Shown in pieces: positions 17,456 through 26,394 of a DNA stretch of 64,000 nt; within the stretch, counting starts at the first letter, position 1; each line of letters opens with the position of its first letter. The notes under the pieces are model-generated. The model was given only the letters and a program-made list of their open reading frames with translations. It was not told the origin of the DNA and did no database searches. The translations under genes were made by a program, and so were the position numbers. This DNA comes from Ottowia sp. (lineage in GTDB: Bacteria; Pseudomonadota; Gammaproteobacteria; Burkholderiales; Burkholderiaceae_C): assembly GCF_016703145.1 (NCBI RefSeq), contig NZ_JADJCO010000005.1:1116001-1180000 (forward strand), written 5' to 3'.

Positions 17456-18438
17456 GCCTTGCCCACCGCTACGACTTTGTCCTGATTTTCGACGTGAAGG
17501 ACGGCAACCCCAACGGTGACCCCGATGCAGGCAACATGCCGCGCCTCGATGCCGAATCCGGCCACGGGTTGGTGACCGATGTATCCCTCAAGCGCAAGGT
17601 GCGCAACTTCGTCGGCCTGGTCAAGGAGCAGGAAGAGCGCGCGCCCGTCGATGGCGAAAAGCGCTTTGAAATCTATGTGCGTGAAAAGGCCATCCTGAAC
17701 CACCAGAACCAGCGTGCCTATTCAGCGCTCAATCTGGCTGTGGCGCCCGAGGAGCAAGCGCAAGCAGCTACAGAAAACGAAGCAACCGACGCAAAGAAAA
17801 AGAAGCCCGCCAAAGACAAGCGCAAGGGCAGTGCCGACGAGGTGGCGCTGGCGCGGCAATGGATGTGCCAGAACTTCTTCGACGTGCGCACCTTTGGCGC
17901 GGTAATGTCCACGGGGGTGAACTGCGGCCAGGTGCGCGGCCCGGTGCAGCTGACCTTTGCGCGTTCGGTCGAACCCATCGTGGCGCTGGAGCATTCCATC
18001 ACCCGCATGGCGGTTGCAACAGAGGCCGAGGCCGAGAAGCAGCAGGGCGATAACCGCACCATGGGCCGCAAGCACACCGTGCCCTATGGCGTGTACGTGG
18101 CCCATGGCTTCGTCTCCTCCTTCCTGGCGAGGCAGACCGGCTTCGGCGCGGACGACCTGGAACTGCTGTGGCAGGCGCTGGGCCAGATGTTCGAGCACGA
18201 CCGCTCCGCCGCCCGGGGCGAAATGGCTACGCGCGGGCTGTACGTCTTCCAGCACGACAGCGAGCTGGGCAACGCCCCGGCCCATGCCCTGTTCGAGCGC
18301 CTGGCGATCACGCCGAAAGAAGCTGGCGCGGTGGCGCGCAGCTTTGACGCCTACAGCGTGGGCTTTGACAGTCGGGGGCTGGACATCGGCGAGACAGTGC
18401 AGGCTGCTCCAGGAGTCAAGCTCACGCGCAAGTTCTGA
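17452..18438 (+). CDS. cas7c: type I-C backbone subunit Cas7c (Csd2)
   Basis: A 328-residue subunit that polymerises along crRNA. The start HRYDFVLIFDVKDGNPNGDP and the middle FFDVRTFGAVMSTGVN, CGQVRGPVQLTFARS and VPYGVYVAHGF are diagnostic. A Lys/Ala/Glu-rich segment at about residues 98-130 (EEQAQAATENEATDAKKKK and onwards) separates ALNLAV from WMCQNFFDVRTF; this site is variable in the family and here is long and charged. It overlaps cas8c by 4 bases and is the last intact Cascade gene before a relic gene. Confidence 0.94.
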   Translation: MSLAHRYDFVLIFDVKDGNPNGDPDAGNMPRLDAESGHGLVTDVSLKRKVRNFVGLVKEQEERAPVDGEKRFEIYVREKAILNHQNQRAYSALNLAVAPEEQAQAATENEATDAKKKKPAKDKRKGSADEVALARQWMCQNFFDVRTFGAVMSTGVNCGQVRGPVQLTFARSVEPIVALEHSITRMAVATEAEAEKQQGDNRTMGRKHTVPYGVYVAHGFVSSFLARQTGFGADDLELLWQALGQMFEHDRSAARGEMATRGLYVFQHDSELGNAPAHALFERLAITPKEAGAVARSFDAYSVGFDSRGLDIGETVQAAPGVKLTRKF

Positions 18439-18460
18439 ACGTGGGCGCGCGGAGGCCATC

Positions 18461-19020
18461 GTGCAAACCTTCCCCACCGACTTTGAAGGCCAGTCCATCC
18501 GCCGCCTGTACGACGAGGCCACCGATACCTGGTGGTTCTCCGTCGTCGACGTGGTGCAGGTGCTGACACAGCAGCCGGACGACCTCACGGCGCGCAAGTA
18601 CTGGAATCAGCTCAAGCGCCGCCTGGCAGCGGAAGGCAGTCAACTGGTGAAAGGCTGTCACCAGTTGAAGATGCGCGCCGCTGATGACAAGCAGCGCCTG
18701 ACCGACTGCGCCACTACCCCAAGGGGCTGGCGAGCCACAACCTGCGTGACCACATGAGCGAGGCCGAACTCATCTTCACCGCGCTGGCCGAACTTTCCAC
18801 CCGCCAGATTGCCGAGCGCCAGCGCGCCACCGGCATGGCCGAGAACAAGGGCGCCGCGCGAGCCGGTGGTCGCATCGCCCGCCAGGCGCGCCGGCCACTC
18901 GAGAGCCAGACCGGCAGGCCCGTGGTCACGTCGGCCAACTACCTGCCGCCTGGTGCGCCGCCGCCACCCGCCAAGCTGGCCGTGCCCGCCGTCAAACCCC
19001 GCCGCGCCAGGAAGCCCTGA
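18461..19020 (+). pseudogene. Bro-N/DinD-like gene remnant with internal deletion and frameshift
   Basis: A GGAGG at 18451-18455 precedes a GTG at 18461. The first 80 codons (FEGQSIRRLYDEATDTWWF, VVDVVQVLT, KYWNQLKRRL) are a Bro-N domain like those of phage antirepressors. After KQRLTD at about 18705 the frame shifts: the continuation in another frame, LRHYPKGLASHNLRDHMSE, IFTALAELSTRQIAE and TGRPVVTSANYLPP, is the C-terminal part of DinD-like proteins (DNA-damage-inducible protein D). The middle (well over 100 residues in intact relatives, from memory) is missing. It lies inside the cas operon between cas7c and cas4. A short protein from ATG 18754 (88 residues) could still be made. Confidence 0.75.
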
Positions 19021-19024
19021 TCGC

Positions 19025-19663
19025 ATGGATGCCTCCGAACCCATCGCTTTGTCCGCTCTGCAACACTGGCAATACTGCCCGCGCCAGTGCGGCCTGATCC
19101 ATCTGGAGCAGGTATTCGACGACAACGTCCACACCCTGCGCGGCCAGGCTGTCCATGCCCGCACCGACCGACCCGGCGTGGAAACCGCCAAAGGCGTGCG
19201 CGTGGAGCGTGCCCTGCCGCTGTGGCACGACGCGCTGGGGCTGATCGGCAAGTCCGACGTGGTGGAGTTCCTTCCCGACGGCACGCCCTACCCTGTGGAA
19301 TACAAACACGGTAGCCGCCACAAGGCTAATGACATCGCCGCCTGCGACGATCTGCAACTGGCCGCGCAAGCCTTGTGCCTGGAAGCCATGACGGGCCGGA
19401 CCGTGCCCGAAGGGGCGCTGTACTACGCCAGCTCCAAGCGCCGCCGCGTCCTGCCCATCACCGCCGCGCTGCGCGCTCAGGTCGCAGACGCCGCCCAGGC
19501 AGTCCGCCAGATGCTCTCCAGCGGCCAACTGCCGCCGCCCCTGTGGGGCGAACAGGCCAGCCGGCGCTGCAAGGCGTGCTCATTGCAAGAACGCTGCCAG
19601 CCCCAAGCCACGCACGCCGCATTGGCCGTGGCCAGAAAAACCCTGTTCGACCCGGACGCATGA
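19025..19663 (+). CDS. cas4: CRISPR-associated exonuclease Cas4
   Basis: A 212-residue RecB-like iron-sulphur nuclease that trims prespacers at the PAM side during adaptation. Four cysteines of the cluster are visible in WQYCPRQC, RRCKAC and QERC. The nuclease core shows GKSDVVEF (Asp) and YPVEYKHG (Glu and Lys). ATG 19025 follows the relic gene by 4 bases, so coupling to the relic's translation is possible. Cas1 starts 28 bases after the stop. The set cas4-cas1-cas2 is the normal I-C adaptation module. Confidence 0.94.
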   Translation: MDASEPIALSALQHWQYCPRQCGLIHLEQVFDDNVHTLRGQAVHARTDRPGVETAKGVRVERALPLWHDALGLIGKSDVVEFLPDGTPYPVEYKHGSRHKANDIAACDDLQLAAQALCLEAMTGRTVPEGALYYASSKRRRVLPITAALRAQVADAAQAVRQMLSSGQLPPPLWGEQASRRCKACSLQERCQPQATHAALAVARKTLFDPDA

Positions 19664-19691
19664 GGCCCGGCAAGACTCTGGACTGCACGCC

Positions 19692-20720
19692 ATGCAACTG
19701 CTCAACACCCTCTATGTCACCCTGCCCGATGCCTGGCTGCGCCTGGACAACGACACCCTGCGCGTGGAAGTGGAGCGTGAAACCCGCTTGCGTGTGCCGC
19801 TGCACCACCTCGGTGCCGTGGTCTGTTTTGGCCATACGAGCCTGTCGGCCCCGCTCATGCACCGGCTGGCTGACGAGGGCATCGCTCTGGTGCTGCTGGA
19901 TGACAACGGGCGCTTCAAGGCGCGGCTGGAAGGCACCGAGAGCGGCAATGTGCTGCTGCGGCAGGCACAGTTCCAGCGCCTTTCCGACACTGCCTTCACC
20001 CTGGACATGGCGCGCGCCTGCGTCGCTGGGAAAATCAAGAATGCACGCCAGGTTCTGCAACGTGGCGCTCGCGAAGCCAAGTCGCAAGACGAAGCCACCC
20101 GCCTGGTGCGCCTGGCGGCTGATCTGGCCGCCAGCCTGCGTGCGTTGCCGCAAAGCGAGACCCTGGACCAGGTGCGCGGCCTGGAAGGCGAGGCTGCGCG
20201 TCAATACTTCAGCGGCCTGAACCTGCTGCTGCGGCCAGACCAGCGCGAGGCATTTGCGCTGGACGGACGCACCCGCCGACCACCGCGTGACCGCATCAAC
20301 GCCCTGCTGTCCTTCCTCTATGCCATGTGGATGAATGATTGCCGCAGCGCGTTGGAGGCTGCGGGGCTCGATCCCCAAGCCGGCTTTTTACACGCCCTGC
20401 GCCCCGGCCGCGCGGCCCTGGCGCTGGACCTGATGGAAGAGTTCCGCCCCTGGGCCGACCGCCTGGCACTGACGCTCATCAACCGTGGGCAACTCCAGGC
20501 CCGTGATTTCGTGTTGCGCGAAGGCGGTGGCGTGGCGCTACAGCCCGATGCGCGCAAGGCCGTGGTCGTCGCTTTCCAGGAACGCAAAAAGGACGAAATC
20601 ACCCACCCCCTGCTGGCACAACCCGTGCCCTTGGGCCTGGTCCCCTTGGTGCAGGCTCGCCTGCTGGCGCGTGCCGTTCGTGAGGACGGCGCACCCTATA
20701 TACCCTTCGTCGCCCGGTAG
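19692..20720 (+). CDS. cas1: CRISPR integrase Cas1, type I-C
   Basis: A 342-residue metal-dependent integrase that, with Cas2, inserts spacers at the leader end. The N-terminal domain begins MQLLNTLYVTLPDAWLRL. Catalytic residues are suggested by the Glu in LEGEAARQYF, the His in AGFLHALRPGR and the acidic ALDLMEEFRPWADRL. Length and start fit subtype I-C Cas1. It precedes cas2 by 10 bases in the same operon. Confidence 0.95.
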   Translation: MQLLNTLYVTLPDAWLRLDNDTLRVEVERETRLRVPLHHLGAVVCFGHTSLSAPLMHRLADEGIALVLLDDNGRFKARLEGTESGNVLLRQAQFQRLSDTAFTLDMARACVAGKIKNARQVLQRGAREAKSQDEATRLVRLAADLAASLRALPQSETLDQVRGLEGEAARQYFSGLNLLLRPDQREAFALDGRTRRPPRDRINALLSFLYAMWMNDCRSALEAAGLDPQAGFLHALRPGRAALALDLMEEFRPWADRLALTLINRGQLQARDFVLREGGGVALQPDARKAVVVAFQERKKDEITHPLLAQPVPLGLVPLVQARLLARAVREDGAPYIPFVAR

Positions 20721-20730
20721 AAGGTCAAAC

Positions 20731-21021
20731 ATGCTGGTGCTTGTCTGCTACGACGTGAATACCGAAACCTCTGCCGGACGCCGCCGTCTGCGCCGTGTGG
20801 CGAAGGTCTGCGAGAGCACTGGGCAACGGGTGCAGAAGTCGGTTTTCGAATGCCAATTGGACGTGGCGCAGTTCGAAACCTTGGAGGGACGCCTGCTGGC
20901 GGAAATCGATCCTTCGCAAGACTGCCTGCGGCTGTATCGCATACCTGGCGCTCGCGGCTTTCAGGTGGCCGAGCATGGTCAGTTCAAGGCGCTGGATTTC
21001 GACGGACCGCTGGTGTTGTAG
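20731..21021 (+). CDS. cas2: CRISPR adaptation protein Cas2
   Basis: A 96-residue ferredoxin-fold protein that bridges two Cas1 dimers. The start MLVLVCYDVNT has the family aspartate at position 8, followed by GRRRLRRVAKVCESTG and QKSVFECQLD. It ends 241 bases before the first repeat, so it is the last gene of the cas operon. Confidence 0.95.
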   Translation: MLVLVCYDVNTETSAGRRRLRRVAKVCESTGQRVQKSVFECQLDVAQFETLEGRLLAEIDPSQDCLRLYRIPGARGFQVAEHGQFKALDFDGPLVL

Positions 21022-21262
21022 CAAGCCGGATTGGGGGCTTGGCGCACCCCGCGCCACTGCTCTCCGTGCGTGATAAGCTGATCTGCGCGAACCTCAAGTG
21101 ATGCCTTGTCATCCGTCGGGTTCGCGCACTTGGTAAGTGCTGGTTGTGCTTGATGTTTCAGGAATTCCTTCGCATAGCAAACTCTTGGCTGGACAGGCCG
21201 CTGTGAACGTTCGCGCGAACACTGAAGATTTTGCAATCATCACTACAACTTGCGTATCAAGC
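21022..21262 (+). promoter_or_regulatory. CRISPR leader
   Basis: This 241-base gene-free stretch between cas2 and the first repeat should hold the array promoter and the integration signals. It contains a perfect 12-base palindrome GTTCGCGCGAAC (21209-21220) and two separate half-sites of the same motif, GCGCGAAC at 21085-21092 and GTTCGCGC at 21120-21127, which are inverted to each other. A weak TTGCAA (21231) and TATCAA (21255) pair 18 bases apart lies next to repeat 1 and is only tentative as a promoter. Confidence 0.75.
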
Positions 21263-24200
21263 GCACCGCTCGCCAGCGATGGCGGGCGTGGATTGAAACA
21301 ACGATGTGCTGTCGCACCATCCGCTAACGGTGGGCACCGCTCGCCAGCGATGGCGGGCGTGGATTGAAACACGATCACCATCGGCACCAAGCCGGTGACG
21401 GCGGCGCACCGCTCGCCAGCGATGGCGGGCGTGGATTGAAACATACCATCACCAGTCGTGCGGGACGAGCCTCGCCGCACCGCTCGCCAGCGATGGCGGG
21501 CGTGGATTGAAACCAGACCAGGTAGGCCGCCTGCAGCAGCACGAAGAGCACCGCTCGCCAGCGATGGCGGGCGTGGATTGAAACTACGCCGACCTGTTCC
21601 TGATGTTGTACGCCCGGGGGCACCGCTCGCCAGCGATGGCGGGCGTGGATTGAAAACAAGGGGGCCAAGCCGACAAAATCCGGCCGCAAGCACCGCTCGC
21701 CAGCGATGGCGGGCGTGGATTGAAACACCCCGCCCGAGGGCGGCGCCCTGGACAGCGCCAGCACCGCTCGCCAGCGATGGCGGGCGTGGATTGAAACTGC
21801 GTTACTGCCAGTCTGCCCTCAGTCCAATCCGGCACCGCTCGCCAGCGATGGCGGGCGTGGATTGAAACACGATCACCATCGGCACCAAGCCGGTGACGGC
21901 GGGCACCGCTCGCCAGCGATGGCGGGCGTGGATTGAAACGGCCTGCACGTGCGCGACTGGCGCTACGCGGTGCGCACCGCTCGCCAGCGATGGCGGGCGT
22001 GGATTGAAACATCGCGCTGCGCCGCCGGATTTCTTGGTCATGCAGCGCACCGCTCGCCAGCGATGGCGGGCGTGGATTGAAACAGCCCAACGGTTGTCCA
22101 CGTCGCGGCACTGATGGCGCACCGCTCGCCAGCGATGGCGGGCGTGGATTGAAACGAATCCACTGGGGCGTGTGATGCTGAGCGCAGGCGGCACCGCTCG
22201 CCAGCGATGGCGGGCGTGGATTGAAACCAGGCTTACATCGTCACCGTCTCGCTCACGACGGTGCACCGCTCGCCAGCGATGGCGGGCGTGGATTGAAACC
22301 TTGGTTTGCCTGCCGGCGCTGCCAGCTTCGATAGCACCGCTCGCCAGCGATGGCGGGCGTGGATTGAAACAAGAACGGCCTGATGCAGACCGTCGCCTTC
22401 AGCGGCACCGCTCGCCAGCGATGGCGGGCGTGGATTGAAACTCGCTCAGGGCGTTGACGGCGGCCGGAGTTTCATCGCACCGCTCGCCAGCGATGGCGGG
22501 CGTGGATTGAAACTCGCGCACGCGGCAGTCGTCGCGCGAATAGATGCCGCACCGCTCGCCAGCGATGGCGGGCGTGGATTGAAACGTCAACATCGAAAAC
22601 GGCTGGGCCGGCGCCGTCAAGGCACCGCTCGCCAGCGATGGCGGGCGTGGATTGAAACTACATGAGCTGGATCGCATGGACCTCGATGGCGAGGCACCGC
22701 TCGCCAGCGATGGCGGGCGTGGATTGAAACTCGCTGGAGAAATGGCTCTCCGCCACCGGCAAGAAGCACCGCTCGCCAGCGATGGCGGGCGTGGATTGAA
22801 ACACGGTGGCCGCCGCGGCCGCCGCAGCGCTCGCCGCACCGCTCGCCAGCGATGGCGGGCGTGGATTGAAACGCCCCCGTCCCGGTGACCTTCACCGGCC
22901 CCGATGGCGCACCGCTCGCCAGCGATGGCGGGCGTGGATTGAAACGCGCTGATACGCGCCATCGATGATGAGCTGTGTAGCACCGCTCGCCAGCGATGGC
23001 GGGCGTGGATTGAAACTGCGCAGGCTTCGGCTGCACTGCCCGCGTGTCGCCGCACCGCTCGCCAGCGATGGCGGGCGTGGATTGAAACTGGGCGAGCAAG
23101 AGCGCATGCTCAAGCGCGGTGCCGGGCACCGCTCGCCAGCGATGGCGGGCGTGGATTGAAACTTGGCGTCCTCGTGCGCGAGGACCATCTGGCCGATGCA
23201 CCGCTCGCCAGCGATGGCGGGCGTGGATTGAAACGACCGCGGCCTGCAGGCCGCCCGCGCGTTGGCCGGCACCGCTCGCCAGCGATGGCGGGCGTGGATT
23301 GAAACTGTTCGATCTCGCGCAACGAGGCCTGCAGCTCGTTGCACCGCTCGCCAGCGATGGCGGGCGTGGATTGAAACTACATGAGCCGGGCGCATGGACT
23401 TCGATGGCGAGGCACCGCTCGCCAGCGATGGCGGGCGTGGATTGAAACTTCAACAAGGTGCCGACCACCACCAAGGACCAGGAGGCACCGCTCGCCAGCG
23501 ATGGCGGGCGTGGATTGAAACCCTAATTCGCGGACTCGATCTGCGCGCACCCAGAGCACCGCTCGCCAGCGATGGCGGGCGTGGATTGAAACTTCAACAA
23601 GGTGCCGACCACCACCAAGGACCAGGAGGCACCGCTCGCCAGCGATGGCGGGCGTGGATTGAAACAGCCTCGGCGCGCTCTTCGAATTCGCGCCGGCCGG
23701 CACCGCTCGCCAGCGATGGCGGGCGTGGATTGAAACTGGGTCATCTGCGAATAGAAGGCCGCGCGGGCGGGCACCGCTCGCCAGCGATGGCGGGCGTGGA
23801 TTGAAACTACATGAGCTGGATCGCATGGACCTCGATGGCGAGCACCGCTCGCCAGCGATGGCGGGCGTGGATTGAAACTTGAAGGTGCCGCTGGAAGCGC
23901 CTTCGGCCGACGCACCGCTCGCCAGCGATGGCGGGCGTGGATTGAAACGCCAAGCTCGCCCCCTGATGACTCCCGCCCCTCGCACCGCTCGCCAGCGATG
24001 GCGGGCGTGGATTGAAACAAGTTGACCGACGCGATGAAGGCCCAGGCCGAAGGCACCGCTCGCCAGCGATGGCGGGCGTGGATTGAAACGCGGCGCAAGC
24101 TGGTACGGCAACGGGGACTGGAGCGCACCGCTCGCCAGCGATGGCGGGCGTGGATTGAAACAGCGCGTCGCTGCTGCTCGCACCTGACCACCCCGGCACC

Positions 24201-26229
24201 GCTCGCCAGCGATGGCGGGCGTGGATTGAAACACCCGCGCGCAGTGCGACGAGATGCTGTACCGCGGCACCGCTCGCCAGCGATGGCGGGCGTGGATTGA
24301 AACAACGCGCGGGCGGTGGCGGCGGCTACGCGGCCACGCACCGCTCGCCAGCGATGGCGGGCGTGGATTGAAACGACTACTTGAGGGTGCGCGTGACGCT
24401 GCGCGGCGCACCGCTCGCCAGCGATGGCGGGCGTGGATTGAAACACGGCGGCGGGCGACGGCTACACGCAGAACGCGGGCACCGCTCGCCAGCGATGGCG
24501 GGCGTGGATTGAAACAAGCGGCGCCATGAGGTACGGCGCGCCGCCGATCGCACCGCTCGCCAGCGATGGCGGGCGTGGATTGAAACGCCCCCGTCCCGGT
24601 GACCTTCACCGGCCCCGATGGGCACCGCTCGCCAGCGATGGCGGGCGTGGATTGAAACAAGCTGGGCGCTCGCCCCAAGACTTTCGCCCCCGCACCGCTC
24701 GCCAGCGATGGCGGGCGTGGATTGAAACGAGGACATCCGCGTGATGGCGGCGGCGGCGCTGGCGCACCGCTCGCCAGCGATGGCGGGCGTGGATTGAAAC
24801 GCCAAGCTCGCCCCCTGATGACTCCCGCCCCTCGCGCACCGCTCGCCAGCGATGGCGGGCGTGGATTGAAACAGGTCAACGCGGGCGGTGGCGGCGCTGG
24901 GGCATAGCACCGCTCGCCAGCGATGGCGGGCGTGGATTGAAACTTGATATCCGCGCCATCATGACCGGCGGCGTGGGGGGCACCGCTCGCCAGCGATGGC
25001 GGGCGTGGATTGAAACTGTACCGTGTCTCCTGGAACGAGTCCAGGGCGCCGCACCGCTCGCCAGCGATGGCGGGCGTGGATTGAAACTGCGCCAGCGCGG
25101 CATGGGCGTCGAGGGCGGTGGCACCGCTCGCCAGCGATGGCGGGCGTGGATTGAAACACCCAGTCGGGGACGAGCTGGGTGCAGAAGGCGGCGCACCGCT
25201 CGCCAGCGATGGCGGGCGTGGATTGAAACGAGCACGAGGGCCTGACCGCCGGCCAGGCCATGGCGCACCGCTCGCCAGCGATGGCGGGCGTGGATTGAAA
25301 CAAGGCGCAGATCGACGATGAGGAATTCGACCGCGGCACCGCTCGCCAGCGATGGCGGGCGTGGATTGAAACACGGTGGCCGCCGCGGCCGCCGCAGCGC
25401 TCGCCGGCACCGCTCGCCAGCGATGGCGGGCGTGGATTGAAACTGGCCGGCGGCGCGGCGGCCCTGGCCGTCGCCGCGCACCGCTCGCCAGCGATGGCGG
25501 GCGTGGATTGAAACCACGTCGCCATCGTGGAAGGCCGCCCCGTGGCCTGGCACCGCTCGCCAGCGATGGCGGGCGTGGATTGAAACGCGTTGCTCGACAC
25601 CAAGAGCCTGGCCGCCGGCGCACCGCTCGCCAGCGATGGCGGGCGTGGATTAAAACGTACTCCAGCACACCGGCACGCTGGGCCGCATCGTGGCACCGCT
25701 CGCCAGCGATGGCGGGCGTGGATTGAAACACGGCGGTGGCCGTGGTCAACGGCGTGCGCCGCCGCACCGCTCGCCAGCGATGGCGGGCGTGGATTGAAAC
25801 GCCATCGGGGCCGGTGAAAGTCACCGGGACGGGGGGCACCGCTCGCCAGCGATGGCGGGCGTGGATTGAAACCGTCTGTGCCCGTGGGCTGACCTGCTGG
25901 TCGCCAGCACCGCTCGCCAGCGATGGCGGGCGTGGATTGAAACGACCTCTACCGATCGACGCAGGCCGTCGGCGACGCGCACCGCTCGCCAGCGATGGCG
26001 GGCGTGGATTGAAACGGCATGCTCGATGCCGTGACCCTGGGCCGCTCGCGCACCGCTCGCCAGCGATGGCGGGCGTGGATTGAAACAGGCGGTCGGCATG
26101 CCACCAGTGTCCGTATGGCGGGCACCGCTCGCCAGTGATGGCGGGCGCGGATTGAAACCACGCTTGATGCGCAGGTCACCTATCTCTCGCTCGCACCGCT
26201 CTCCAGTGATGACGGGCGCGGAGTGAAAC
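21263..26229 (+). CRISPR. type I-C array, 70 repeats and 69 spacers
   Basis: By hand I count 70 copies of a 37-base repeat that starts GCACCGCTCGCCAGC and ends GGCGTGGATTGAAAC, with spacers of about 33-36 bases. GCTCGCCA and TGGCGGGC form an 8-pair stem (one G-T pair) around a GCGA loop, the expected Cas5c substrate; the 3' end ATTGAAAC would give the 5' handle, so transcription is from the plus strand and the leader-proximal end is at 21263. The last two repeats (26122, 26193) are degenerate, and repeats 6 (21620) and 62 (25620) each differ by one base. Six spacer pairs are duplicates, one spacer is almost the reverse complement of another, and one is a sequence variant of a duplicated spacer. 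Confidence 0.98.
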
Positions 26230-26394
26230 AGCCGGGCGATGGCTTGCACTTTCGGCGCGCCGGTGACCTTGGCCAGCGCGTTCAGCTCGGTAGCCACCAT
26301 GCGCCCGCGCTCCTCGTTGTGAATGGCCACAGCCGTTAGTCCCATCGCAGCTTCGTCGTGTAGCCATGCGACCGGAGCCCTAGAATGCCGGCCC
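26230..26394 (-). other. array trailer with a possible gene fragment
   Basis: Between the last degenerate repeat and ftsY one minus-strand frame reads LHDEAAMGLTAVAIHNEE, RGRMVATELNALAK and GAPKVQAIARLF before running into the terminal repeat. It looks like a coherent protein fragment, not random translation, but I do not recognise the family. It may be the end of a gene cut when the array or island formed. The ftsY promoter must also lie here. Confidence 0.3.

Noticed and set aside
17733..17850. The Lys/Ala/Glu-rich stretch of Cas7c as a dispersed-repeat insertion
   Set aside because: There is some resemblance (GCAAGCGCAAGCAGCTA), but the match is too weak and this region is naturally variable in the family.
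21300..26100. Long repetitive ORFs on both strands (FNPRPPSLASGA and APLASDGGRGLK repeats) that look like repeat proteins
   Set aside because: They are translations of the CRISPR repeats; the unit length and spacers explain them fully.
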